Assembly (NCBI RefSeq): GCF_009800965.1
Contig: NZ_WUAF01000023.1
Location: 1 to 64,000, forward strand
Length of the DNA: 64,000 bases
Direction: 5' to 3'
Source: Cognatazoarcus halotolerans
GTDB taxonomy: Bacteria; Pseudomonadota; Gammaproteobacteria; Burkholderiales; Rhodocyclaceae
The notes under the pieces are model-generated. The model did no database searches and was not told where the DNA came from. It saw nothing but the letters and a program-made list of their open reading frames with translations. This document shows, piece by piece, positions 52,049 to 60,924 of the stretch. A program made the translations under genes and the position numbers. Positions within the stretch are counted from its first letter, which is position 1; each line of letters opens with the position of its first letter.

Positions 52049-52275
52049 GGGGAACGAGTCTAACCGCTGCCGTGGATCACGGCGATCCTGCCACGACCCG
52101 AAACCCCCCCTCCGATTCGCTTGCCACTCGAAGGGAGCGCGCGCGCGGAAGGCTTGTGGAGCCGATTGTCGTGCGGAGAGCGGTTGTGCGCTGCTCATAG
52201 GTGCATCACGATTTCGCATACGTAATCTGTCTATGCGAAAATGTCGAGTTTAGACCGTACTGGGGTTGCGACGCG

Positions 52276-53283
52276 ATGAAGATTCTGGTTACCGGAGCAG
52301 CGGGATTCATCGGTATGAATACGGCTCGCGTGCTTCTGGCCCGTGGCGATGAGGTGGTTGGGCTTGACAACCTGAACGACTATTACGATCCGAACCTCAA
52401 GTTGGCGAGGCTGGATCTTTTGAAACCGAGCCCGAAATTTCGTTTCGTTAAACTCGATGTGGCGGATCGTGAGGGGGTTGAGAAGCTCTTTGTCGACGAG
52501 CGGTTCGATCGGGTGATTCATCTCGCAGCACAAGCAGGTGTGCGCTACTCGCTCGAGAATCCACACGCCTACGTAGATAGCAATATCGTAGGCTTCATGA
52601 ATATCCTCGAAGGGTGCCGCCACAACAAGGTCGAGCATCTGGTCTATGCCAGCAGTTCCAGCGTCTACGGCGGCAATACACTGATGCCCTTTTCGGAGCA
52701 TCACAGCGTCGACCACCCGATCAGCATGTATGCGGCCACGAAGAAGGCCAACGAGTTGATGGCGCACACATACAGCCACCTCTTCGGTCTGCCGACAACC
52801 GGTCTGCGGTTTTTTACCGTCTATGGCCCGTGGGGCCGGCCGGATATGGCACTGTTCCTGTTTACCAAGGCCATTCTCGAGGGCCGGCCGATCGATGTAT
52901 TCAATCATGGGAAGATGCGCCGGGATTTCACCTATATCGACGATATTGTCCAGGGTGTGGTCCGCACGCTGGATCGTGTAGCCGCGCCCGATCCCGACTT
53001 TGATCCTGATCAACCGGATCCGGGCCGCAGCAGTGCACCATTTCGAGTCTTCAATATCGGCAATCACAACCCCGTGGAGCTCATGAGCTTCGTCGAGGCG
53101 ATCGAAGAGGCGCTTGGGCGGAAGGCGCAAAAGAATTTCCTCCCGATGCAGGACGGCGATGTTCCCGCCACCTACGCCGATACCGCTGACCTGCAGGCCT
53201 GGACCGGATTCCAGCCGGCGACGCCGGTCAAGGAGGGGGTTGCACGTTTCGTAAATTGGTATCGCGATTATTACAAGGCCTGA
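52276..53283 (+). CDS. NAD-dependent nucleotide-sugar epimerase (UDP-glucuronate 4-epimerase type)
   Basis: A 335-residue extended [16 protein letters not shown] (NAD site), [11 protein letters not shown], and the catalytic [20 protein letters not shown] fit UDP-glucuronate 4-epimerases (CapI/WbpP-like), which interconvert UDP-GlcA and UDP-GalA. Probably supplies a capsule or LPS sugar. The start at 52276 removes an unsupported 25-residue extension. It is followed 31 bases later by wecB. Confidence 0.9.
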   Translation: MKILVTGAAGFIGMNTARVLLARGDEVVGLDNLNDYYDPNLKLARLDLLKPSPKFRFVKLDVADREGVEKLFVDERFDRVIHLAAQAGVRYSLENPHAYVDSNIVGFMNILEGCRHNKVEHLVYASSSSVYGGNTLMPFSEHHSVDHPISMYAATKKANELMAHTYSHLFGLPTTGLRFFTVYGPWGRPDMALFLFTKAILEGRPIDVFNHGKMRRDFTYIDDIVQGVVRTLDRVAAPDPDFDPDQPDPGRSSAPFRVFNIGNHNPVELMSFVEAIEEALGRKAQKNFLPMQDGDVPATYADTADLQAWTGFQPATPVKEGVARFVNWYRDYYKA

Positions 53284-53314
53284 GCGCCTCCCTCCCCAGG
53301 GCAGGAAACACATC

Positions 53315-54430
53315 ATGACAAAGCCTATGATCTTCCTCGTGGCGGGCGCCCGTCCCAACTTCATGAAAATCGCGCCGATCGTGCGTGCCCTGCAGGCACA
53401 TGGCGGAATGGACTTCAAGATAATTCATACCGGCCAGCACTACGATCGTGAGATGAATGACGTGTTCTTTGAAGAACTCGGGATTCCTCAACCGGATGTA
53501 TTCATGGGCGCCGGTGGCGGTAGCCACGCCCAGCAGACGGCCAAGATCATGGTTGCGTTCGAAGAGCTTTGCCAGGCAGAGCGGCCCGATTGTGTACTGG
53601 TGGTCGGCGATGTGAACTCGACGCTCGCCTGCTCCATCGTCGCCAAGAAGCTTTGTATTCGGGTCGCGCATGTGGAAGCCGGTCTCCGGAGTGGTGATAT
53701 GGCCATGCCGGAGGAAATCAACCGGCTCGTCACCGACGCGATCACCGACTGGTTCTTTGTTACCGAACCGAGTGGTCGCGACAATCTGCTCAAGGAGGGC
53801 AAGCCGGCTGAAGCCGTGCACTACGTTGGTCACGTGATGGTCGATAATCTGCTGTATCAGGCAAAGAAGCTTGATCAGGTCAATATTGCCGATTTTGAAA
53901 CCTCGCGCTTCAAGGCTGAAAACGCTCGCTATGGTGTGGTGACCTTACACCGTCCATCAAATGTCGATGACGCGGCGACGATGAAGCGAATTGCGGGCGC
54001 ATTAAAAGGGATTTCGGCGGAGTTGCCGCTGATCTTTCCCGTGCATCCACGTACCCGCAGTAATCTGGAAAGATTTGGCATCGTGCTTGGTGAAAATGTC
54101 ACTCTCGTCGGTCCGCGTGCATATATGGAGTTCCTCAACCTTTGGAAGGACGCCGTAATGGTGCTTACGGACAGTGGTGGCCTGCAGGAAGAAACCACCG
54201 CCCTAGGCGTGCCTTGCATCACGATCAGGGAGAATACGGAACGGCCTGTTACCGTGGACGAGGGGACGAATGTGCTTGTCGGTACGGATCCAGAGCGGAT
54301 CGTTGAAGAGGTCAAGACCGTCTTGGCGGGCAAAGGGAAGCGGGGGCAACGGCCCGAATTCTGGGATGGTAGGGCAGCAGAACGGATCGTGGTCTTGATC
54401 TCGGCAGCATTGGAAGCGGATGGGGTTTGA
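53315..54430 (+). CDS. wecB: UDP-N-acetylglucosamine 2-epimerase (non-hydrolysing)
   Basis: A 371-residue GT-B-fold epimerase making UDP-ManNAc. VAGARPNFMKIAPIVRAL, HTGQHYDREMNDVFFEELGI, HVEAGLRSGDMAMPEEINR and LTDSGGLQEETTALGVPCITIRENTERPVT are textbook. UDP-ManNAc feeds ManNAc- or ManNAcA-containing glycans; no dehydrogenase is seen nearby. It lies between the first epimerase and the capsule export genes, on the same strand. Confidence 0.95.
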   Translation: MTKPMIFLVAGARPNFMKIAPIVRALQAHGGMDFKIIHTGQHYDREMNDVFFEELGIPQPDVFMGAGGGSHAQQTAKIMVAFEELCQAERPDCVLVVGDVNSTLACSIVAKKLCIRVAHVEAGLRSGDMAMPEEINRLVTDAITDWFFVTEPSGRDNLLKEGKPAEAVHYVGHVMVDNLLYQAKKLDQVNIADFETSRFKAENARYGVVTLHRPSNVDDAATMKRIAGALKGISAELPLIFPVHPRTRSNLERFGIVLGENVTLVGPRAYMEFLNLWKDAVMVLTDSGGLQEETTALGVPCITIRENTERPVTVDEGTNVLVGTDPERIVEEVKTVLAGKGKRGQRPEFWDGRAAERIVVLISAALEADGV

Positions 54431-54470
54431 TTTGCGCTGCGTACGAATTGTGAGCTGACGGAGCATTTGT

Positions 54471-55304
54471 TTGACTGCTGATCCCTTGATCGAGGCGTCC
54501 AAAAGTAACGACGTAACGCCCCGTTTGCCTCGCACTTCACTTGATGTCACGTTATCCGTGTGGCGAGCGCTCTTCCTGAGAGAAGGGGTGGCTCGCCTTG
54601 CCGCGGGCCGAGCTGCGTGGTTGTGGTTGTTGTTTCAGCCGATTGTTCACGTGGTGTTCCTGATGGTGGTTTTCTCGACACTGCGGAGCCGGGTGTTATC
54701 GGGAACAGATTTTGCGGTTTTCCTAGCATTGGGGGTGATGGGATACCACATGTTCAGGAATCCGACTACCCGATGCATGAATGCCGTCAATGCCAATAGG
54801 GCGCTCTTTGCCTACCGCCAGGTCAAGCCGGTCGACGCGGTCATCGTTCGCGCACTGCTTGAGGGGTTTATCGAGGCGATTGTGTTTCTCCTTGTGATAG
54901 CTGGTGCCGCGTTTGTAGGAATGGATGCAATTCCCCATGATCCGCTCCGGGCGCTATTGGGAGTATGTTTACTTTGGGTTTTTGGCTTCGGGCTTGGATT
55001 GGTTTTTTCCGTTGGTAACGAGTTGATCCCCGAAATTGGTCGAATCGTTACGTTGATGCTTACCCCCTTGTATTTCATGTCTGGAGTCATGTTCTCTCCG
55101 GCTGCGCTGCCACCAGCAGCGCGCGATTGGTTGCTGTTGAATCCGATCATGCATGGGCTGGAATATGTTCGCAGCGGCTTTTTCCCGGGTTATCACCTGA
55201 CCCCTGGCGTGGATATCGAGTACTTGGCAACGTTTGCTTTTGTATCGGTATTTTTCGGCCTTGCATTACATGTGCGCTTCGAAAAGCGATTGGTGGCTCT
55301 GTGA
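54471..55304 (+). CDS. kpsM: Capsule polysaccharide ABC transporter permease (KpsM/ABC-2 type)
   Basis: A 277-residue permease with about six membrane helices. WRALFLREGVARLAAGRAAW and the FQPIVHVVFLMVVFSTLRSR helix fit KpsM/CtrC. It carries polymer across the inner membrane with KpsT. The start is a TTG with a GGAG site 7 bases upstream. The next gene begins within its stop codon (GTGA), so the pair is translationally coupled. From about here on, base composition becomes more AT-rich than in the preceding genes. Confidence 0.9.
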   Translation: MTADPLIEASKSNDVTPRLPRTSLDVTLSVWRALFLREGVARLAAGRAAWLWLLFQPIVHVVFLMVVFSTLRSRVLSGTDFAVFLALGVMGYHMFRNPTTRCMNAVNANRALFAYRQVKPVDAVIVRALLEGFIEAIVFLLVIAGAAFVGMDAIPHDPLRALLGVCLLWVFGFGLGLVFSVGNELIPEIGRIVTLMLTPLYFMSGVMFSPAALPPAARDWLLLNPIMHGLEYVRSGFFPGYHLTPGVDIEYLATFAFVSVFFGLALHVRFEKRLVAL

Positions 55305-55966
55305 TTGTTCTTAAGGATGTCGCCAAGCGCTATCGCTCCGATGCCGGCACCAGCAAGTGGGTGCTTACAAACGTGACGCTCACAATTCCGAGGCGTTGTA
55401 GTGTGGGACTTGTCGGGCGAAACGGGGCAGGAAAATCGACCTTGTTACGGCTAATCGGAGGTATCGATCAGCCGACTCGCGGCTCGGTCGAGCGCCGTTG
55501 TCGAGTTTCGTGGCCACTGGGTTTCGGTGGTGGTTTGCAAGGCTCTCTCACCGGTAGGCAAAACGTCAAGTTCGTATGTCGTCTGCACGGCTTTGATGAG
55601 CATCTTTCGGAGCAGATGGCCTTTGTCCAAACGTTTTCTGAGTTGGGTGATGCCTTTGACGAGCCGATCAAGACGTACTCGTCTGGAATGAGCGCTAGGC
55701 TTAAATTTGCGTTATCGCTGGTGTTCGATTTTGAGGTTTATCTCGTCGACGAGTTGACTGCCGTCGGCGATGCCGCATTCAAGAAAAAAAGTCGTGCAGC
55801 ATTTCAAGAACTGGCCGATCACGCCGGGCTGATTATGGTTTCGCACGATGAGCGCTCTCTCAAAGAGTTTTGTTCTGCCGGAATCTGGCTCCATGAAGGG
55901 CGCGCCCACTGGTTTGACAACATTGACGAGGCGCTCGCCTGCTATAAGGACAGTATATCCGCATGA
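55301..55966 (+). CDS. kpsT: Capsule polysaccharide ABC transporter ATP-binding protein
   Basis: A 221-residue ATPase. Walker A LVGRNGAGKSTLLRL, signature YSSGMSARLKFALSLVFDFE and Walker B VYLVDELTAVGDAAFKKK are KpsT-like. It starts at a GTG overlapping the permease stop (55301), not at an upstream start in the same frame, and its stop overlaps the KpsE ATG by 4 bases. Partner of KpsM. Confidence 0.92.
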   Translation: MIVLKDVAKRYRSDAGTSKWVLTNVTLTIPRRCSVGLVGRNGAGKSTLLRLIGGIDQPTRGSVERRCRVSWPLGFGGGLQGSLTGRQNVKFVCRLHGFDEHLSEQMAFVQTFSELGDAFDEPIKTYSSGMSARLKFALSLVFDFEVYLVDELTAVGDAAFKKKSRAAFQELADHAGLIMVSHDERSLKEFCSAGIWLHEGRAHWFDNIDEALACYKDSISA

Positions 55967-57111
55967 TTGAAAAGATTCGTGAGACTATCTCCGTACAATC
56001 TGTTTCAGGGTTTGCGCTGCGGACACATAAACGGTTCTCTGAGAGAAGACCGCTGCAGATTGCCATGTTGGCAATCCTTCTTGCGCTGGTCTACTGGGGG
56101 CTGGTTGCCTCCGATCGTTACGTCTCGGAAGCCCATGTGATAGTGGATCGCACTGACCTAGGCAGTTCGCAAGTAATGGATTTTGGCGCGCTTCTCACCG
56201 GCACAAAAGGAAACCACGATCTTCTGCTGCTTCGCGATCACCTGCTTTCCATGGATATGCTTAGAAAGCTGGATGAGAAGCTCGACCTGCGCGGGCACTA
56301 TAGCGATGTTTCGTATGACATCGTGTCTCGACTGTGGCGAAGGGATGTCCCACTCGAGGAGTTTCACGAATACTATTTGTCCCGCGTAAGTGCGGACCTG
56401 GACGATTTTTCCGGTGTGCTGCGAATTCGGGTTCAAGCCTACACCCCCGAATTTGCCCAAGCTGTAAGCCGCGAGCTGGTCGCCGAGGGTGAGGCGTTTC
56501 TGAACGAAATTGCTCACCGACTTGCACGTAATCAAGTTCTTTTCATCGAAGAGCAAGTCGGGCAGATTGGATTGCGGGTTAGCAAGGCCCGCAGTGCGCT
56601 GATACAGTTCCAGAATTCAAACGGGCTTGTGTCGCCGCAAGGCGCAGTCGAAACGCTTGCCACTATCGCTGCTCGAATTGAAAGTCAAGTCAGCGAGTTG
56701 AAGGCTAGACGGCAGGCAATGCTCGGATATCTGAGTCTAGACGCGCCCGACATAGCCCAGATTGATTTCCAGATCAAAGCGCTCGAACAGCAGAAGAGAG
56801 AAGAAGAGAGTCGTTTGACCTCTACTAAAGGCAAGGCGCTGAACCGTATAGTCGAAGAGTATCAGCGGTTGCAGCTCGAAGCCGAGTTTGCCCAGGACGT
56901 CTACCGAACCGCGATTGTTGCACTGGAGAAAGGTCGCGTAGAGGCGACGCGTACTCTGAAGAAACTTACCATCGTCCAGTCGCCGACTTTGCCGGAATAT
57001 CCGCTGGAGCCCCGTCGGGTGTACAACATCGTAGTGGTCGCGCTCGGTGCTCTCTTGTTGGCCGGTATTGCTCACTTGCTTGGTGCGATCATTCGCGACC
57101 ACAAGGATTGA
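55963..57111 (+). CDS. kpsE: Capsule export inner-membrane protein (KpsE/CtrB type, Wzz-like)
   Basis: A 382-residue polysaccharide co-polymerase-type protein: N-terminal helix (AMLAILLALVYWGLVAS), a large periplasmic domain with coiled coils (IEEQVGQIGLRVSKARSALIQFQNS) and a C-terminal helix (VVALGALLLAGIAHLL). TLPEYPLEPRRVYNI is the conserved pre-TM2 Pro-rich motif. Bridges the inner membrane to the outer-membrane KpsD-type protein. Confidence 0.9.
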   Translation: MIEKIRETISVQSVSGFALRTHKRFSERRPLQIAMLAILLALVYWGLVASDRYVSEAHVIVDRTDLGSSQVMDFGALLTGTKGNHDLLLLRDHLLSMDMLRKLDEKLDLRGHYSDVSYDIVSRLWRRDVPLEEFHEYYLSRVSADLDDFSGVLRIRVQAYTPEFAQAVSRELVAEGEAFLNEIAHRLARNQVLFIEEQVGQIGLRVSKARSALIQFQNSNGLVSPQGAVETLATIAARIESQVSELKARRQAMLGYLSLDAPDIAQIDFQIKALEQQKREEESRLTSTKGKALNRIVEEYQRLQLEAEFAQDVYRTAIVALEKGRVEATRTLKKLTIVQSPTLPEYPLEPRRVYNIVVVALGALLLAGIAHLLGAIIRDHKD

Positions 57112-57301
57112 ATCCATGATTGACTCTCTTACATTGTTTCTCCTGCGGATGACACTTTCCCCCATTTTTCGTATCGATTTTTTCGGGATTTTCAGTCAAA
57201 TCTGTTCTAAGTGCCGCTTGTATACCCAGAGTGTCGTTTCGGTCATATGGCTTCGGAAAAAATTTGAAGGAAGGACAAATACTGGAACCCAGGGGCTCAT
57301 G
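57112..57301 (+). other. Spacer between kpsE and kpsD, start of kpsD uncertain
   Basis: About 190 bases. An in-frame ATG at 57116 would extend kpsD by 62 residues, but that part has no signal-peptide look and no family match; a purine-rich AAGGAAGG at 57267-57274 and AGGGG at 57291-57295 favour the ATG pair at 57299/57302. Poorly conserved AT-rich sequence. Confidence 0.4.
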
Positions 57302-59041
57302 ATGTCGCGGATCACCCTTTTTGCGCTGGTGATCGTAATCTCGATGGCCAACGTCAATGCCAATGCGGCGTCCTCCATTCTGGATGATGCTCTCGGGATG
57401 CAGAGCTCAGTGAATTCGCAGCAAATCCCGGCGGCTCCGAAAATCATTCCCTCCGGCAAAGCGGCTGAGCCTGCTCCTCCGATTGAGATTGCCTCTCCCC
57501 AGAATTTCGATTACCGGCGCAATCTTGAGAGTGACGTGTTCGGCGCCAACCTTTTCAGTGGTGCATTTGCCAGACAGGGCGCCACCCAGTTCAATCCCGA
57601 CTATCTAGTTACCGTTGGTGATCGATTGCAAGTACGTCTGTGGGGTGCTTTCGATTTTGATTCCGAAGTCGTCGTTGATCCACAAGGTAACGTATTCCTG
57701 CCGCACGTCGGGCCGATTCGTGTGATGGGCACTCGTAACAGAGATCTTCAAAAAACCGTAGACATTGCGTTGAGAAAGGTTTTCCGTAATAACGTCTATA
57801 GCTACGCGAGCTTGGCTGCCGCGCAGCCGGTGCGCGTTTTTGTGAGTGGATTTGTGCACCGCCCCGGCCTTTATAACGGAACGAGCATGGACAGCCTCCT
57901 GCATTATCTGGATCAGGCGGGAGGTATAGACCCTGAGCGGGGATCGTTCCTTCGCGTCCAAGTGAAGCGGAATGGGTCTCTCCGGGGGGAGGTTAACCTC
58001 TACGATTTTCTCCTCAAGGGCAATATGCCTCAGTTGCAGCTTGCTGACGGTGATGTGATCTTTGTTGCAGCACGCCAAAATACTGTCGCCGTCAGAGGGT
58101 TGGCAGAAAACGCAAAGCGGTTTGAATTTTCGAATGGCGTCTATTCGGTAGCCGACCTCATTGCGCTTGCTAAACCCCGGGCGCAGGCAACGCATGTCAG
58201 AGTACTCCGCAATACAGGAACCGTTCGCAACGTTGAATACTTCCCTTTGGAGCAGGCTGGCAGCATTGCTCTCGCGAACGGTGATGAGCTCGAATTCACT
58301 GCTGACAAGAAGCCGGGAACGATTACGGTAAGAGTAGAAGGCGAGCATGATAGTCCGCAAGAATATGTTCTCCCCTACGGAACACGACTGGGCGAACTCC
58401 AACGGCAAATTAGGTTTACTGATCGCTCCGATGTGGACAGCATTCAACTGTTTCGGTTAAGTGTCCAGGAGCGGCAGAAACAGATGCTCGAAACATCGTT
58501 GAAGAGCCTCGAGACCACAGCGCTCACTGCTCGCTCAGGGACCAGCGACGAAGCGCGTCTTCGCAAGGATGAAGCCGATCTCATTCTGCAGTGGGTCGAT
58601 CGAGCAAAGAAGATCGAGCCTCCTGGCCAAGTGATGATTTCCCAAGCTTCGTCGCGCGATCAGATCTTGCTCGAAAATGGGGATGTGCTTCGGGTGCCGG
58701 CTAAAGATGGTCTGGTGCTGGTTAGCGGAGAGGTGTTGTTTCCGAATGCTATTGCCTATGATGCATCTCTCGATCTAGAAGAGTATATACAGCGAGCGGG
58801 AGGCTACACCCAAAATGCAGACGCCTCCCGGGTTGTCGTTGCCCACCGCGACGGCAGCTTTACCGAGGGTAATCTCGAGGATGGATGGTTTGGCGCCGCC
58901 CGGAATCAAAGCGATGTCCGGGCGGGAGACGAAATCTTGGTTTTGCCGAAGATTGACGTTAAATCTCGGCAAATTGCTAAAGATCTGACACAAATTCTCT
59001 ACCAGATTGCCGTAAGTGCCAAAGTGGTTTTCGGTCTGTAG
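57302..59041 (+). CDS. kpsD: Capsule polysaccharide export outer-membrane protein (KpsD/Wza-like)
   Basis: A 579-residue protein with signal peptide (FALVIVISMANVNANA) and several SLBB/Poly_export domains: FNPDYLVTVGDRLQVRLWGAFDFDS, then VDPQGNVFLPHVGPIRVMG, and VFVSGFVHRPGLYNGTSMDS. KpsD length is about 558. It is the channel through which polymer leaves. Followed 11 bases later by the unknown 568-residue gene. Confidence 0.9.
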   Translation: MSRITLFALVIVISMANVNANAASSILDDALGMQSSVNSQQIPAAPKIIPSGKAAEPAPPIEIASPQNFDYRRNLESDVFGANLFSGAFARQGATQFNPDYLVTVGDRLQVRLWGAFDFDSEVVVDPQGNVFLPHVGPIRVMGTRNRDLQKTVDIALRKVFRNNVYSYASLAAAQPVRVFVSGFVHRPGLYNGTSMDSLLHYLDQAGGIDPERGSFLRVQVKRNGSLRGEVNLYDFLLKGNMPQLQLADGDVIFVAARQNTVAVRGLAENAKRFEFSNGVYSVADLIALAKPRAQATHVRVLRNTGTVRNVEYFPLEQAGSIALANGDELEFTADKKPGTITVRVEGEHDSPQEYVLPYGTRLGELQRQIRFTDRSDVDSIQLFRLSVQERQKQMLETSLKSLETTALTARSGTSDEARLRKDEADLILQWVDRAKKIEPPGQVMISQASSRDQILLENGDVLRVPAKDGLVLVSGEVLFPNAIAYDASLDLEEYIQRAGGYTQNADASRVVVAHRDGSFTEGNLEDGWFGAARNQSDVRAGDEILVLPKIDVKSRQIAKDLTQILYQIAVSAKVVFGL

Positions 59042-59052
59042 ATTGGTGCAAG

Positions 59053-60759
59053 ATGAGACAAGTGATTATTCTCGGTCACGAGACCTCCGGATATAAGGCC
59101 GTAGAGAAGCTGTTTAATGATGCTGGTATGCAGCGATCTGCGCCGTCGCGTCGCGAGCAGCTAGCACCTCAAGAAATTACCCAGATACTCTTGAAAAGCC
59201 ATGCGCCCGTGGCTTCAATGAGCTTGGATTCATGCTCACAACTTATCGTTAATCCGATCTGGCAGTCTTTGGCGCTCGATTTGATAATAGGCAACATAGA
59301 CTCACCGTTTTGGGGGTTTTCAGACCGAGATAGCATAAGATTTCTGGATTATTGGAAGGATGTCAGCAGAAACGTTATTTTTGTTCTTGTCTATGACACC
59401 CCTGAAAAACTCTTGGTGAGCGACCCCGGAGGAATTCCGGAAATCACGACTAAATCCCTCCGTGCGGTGGTGGACGGCTGGTGTGAGTATCATCGTGAAA
59501 TTTATCGGTTTTATTCTGAAAATCGATCCCGTTGTCTATTGATACATGCGGAGCAAGCACGGGTAGCCGGGCTTGGTTGTGTTCCTCTGCTTGTGGAGCG
59601 TGTTCCGGCTTTGCATGGGCCGTCGGAATTGACCGCCGAAGAAAAGCCCTGGCCTGACGAACCAATGGCAGAGCCGGTAGCCGGCTGGGCTGACAAGAAA
59701 AATCCGCGCTTTTGCGACGCGCAATCGACGGCCGTCGCGGATGTAACGCAGCCTTCTTACGACGATCCTGGTTCGGCCGCATTCACCTTTTTGGCCAGGA
59801 CATTGCTTACTGATTTTCCAGAGGTCGGACGTATCTATTCGACCCTTCAGGAAAGCGCCAATCTTCCGTATTCGTTGCCCAAGCAGCCCACTTCTATCGA
59901 AGCCTGGCGGTCGCTGACCGATTTCAGATCTCTGGTCGATCGGCTCAGATCGGAGAGCGAGCAGAGTGTCACTCTCGGCGCCGCACGACTGTCTGAGATG
60001 GACCTGCAGCTTCGAATTGCTTTGGATAGATGTACTGAGCTGCAGGACGAGAACACGCTACTGCTTGCGGAGCTGAACAAAAACCGCGCCGATCTTGTGA
60101 AAAGTGAAGGAGAGAGGGCTCGGCTTTCACGTGAGGTCGATCGACTCGGGGCTATCGAGCAGGTCGCAGCGAAACGACTCGAAACGGTCGAGCATTTGAC
60201 TCTTGAGCTTGAAATTCAAAGAAACAGGGCCGAAAGGGATCAAGGTGCTGGAGTATCGTCACGAACAACGGCGTCTGTATCCTTCGATCTTGGCCAAGAA
60301 AATGCGTTGCTACTAGCTCAACTTCACCGGACAAAGGCGCAGTTGAGCCAAACGTCGGCGAGAGGCGTTGCGAAGAGGGAGGGCGATCCTGTTTCCAAGC
60401 GAAAATCGAATCTTTTCGGGGCTGCGGATCGTGTTAAGCGCCAACTATCGTACCGCCTTGGGGCAACAATGATTGATCATTCAAGATCGATCGGTGGTTG
60501 GGCGACACTCCCATGGGCCCTTGTCAAGGAAGCGAGGGGATTTAGACGGGATCAAAAATTGTTTCTACTTAAGAAACCTCCCCCAATTTCCCAGTACGCC
60601 GATCATCAAGAAGCAAGAAGAGTAAAGGAGCATCTATCCTACCGGCTCGGCGCAGCGTTCTTGCAGCACATAAAATCACCAATTGGATGGCTTGTTCTCC
60701 CGTTTGCGCTGAAGCGCGAAGTTAGACGTTTTCGCGAACGCACTGGGCGAGGACGCTAG
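59053..60759 (+). CDS. Sulfotransferase-like protein with coiled coil and repeated C-terminal motif
   Basis: A 568-residue protein I cannot firmly name. Residues 1 to about 205 follow the layout of bacterial sulfotransferases: an N-terminal Rossmann-like strand (RQVIILGHETSGYKAV), WGFSDRDSIRFLDYW, FVLVYDTPEKLL and WCEYHREIYRFYSENRSRCLLIH. The PAPS-binding loop normally reading G-x-x-R-S-G-T is not conserved (GHETSGY), so catalysis is doubtful. A coiled coil covers about 310-440. The end carries two copies of LSYRLGA-x4-H-x2-S-x2-GW-x2-LP-x-AL-x2-E-x-R-x-FR beginning at Leu465 and Leu528, 63 residues apart. It lies directly behind the capsule export genes, so a glycan role is likely. Confidence 0.6.
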   Translation: MRQVIILGHETSGYKAVEKLFNDAGMQRSAPSRREQLAPQEITQILLKSHAPVASMSLDSCSQLIVNPIWQSLALDLIIGNIDSPFWGFSDRDSIRFLDYWKDVSRNVIFVLVYDTPEKLLVSDPGGIPEITTKSLRAVVDGWCEYHREIYRFYSENRSRCLLIHAEQARVAGLGCVPLLVERVPALHGPSELTAEEKPWPDEPMAEPVAGWADKKNPRFCDAQSTAVADVTQPSYDDPGSAAFTFLARTLLTDFPEVGRIYSTLQESANLPYSLPKQPTSIEAWRSLTDFRSLVDRLRSESEQSVTLGAARLSEMDLQLRIALDRCTELQDENTLLLAELNKNRADLVKSEGERARLSREVDRLGAIEQVAAKRLETVEHLTLELEIQRNRAERDQGAGVSSRTTASVSFDLGQENALLLAQLHRTKAQLSQTSARGVAKREGDPVSKRKSNLFGAADRVKRQLSYRLGATMIDHSRSIGGWATLPWALVKEARGFRRDQKLFLLKKPPPISQYADHQEARRVKEHLSYRLGAAFLQHIKSPIGWLVLPFALKREVRRFRERTGRGR

Positions 60760-60800
60760 GGCGTATCGCTCAAGACTTTCCTTCCTGAATCGAAGATCTG

Positions 60801-60828
60801 TTGTGAATTGATCTCGTTCTCGTAAAAT
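60801..60828 (+). promoter_or_regulatory. Possible promoter upstream of the two-domain glycosyltransferase gene
   Basis: TTGTGA at 60801-60806 and TAAAAT at 60823-60828 with 16 bases between, in the 165-base gap before the 935-residue gene. The -10 is good and the spacing acceptable. It would give a leader of about 90 bases. Confidence 0.4.
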
Positions 60829-60924
60829 GGACTCAGTCCTTCCGTTGGCTACGTGTAAAAGAAGATACTGAATCTTCATGCACGATTTCATCAAAAATGG
60901 TCGGATTTTTTCCCGCACATATCT

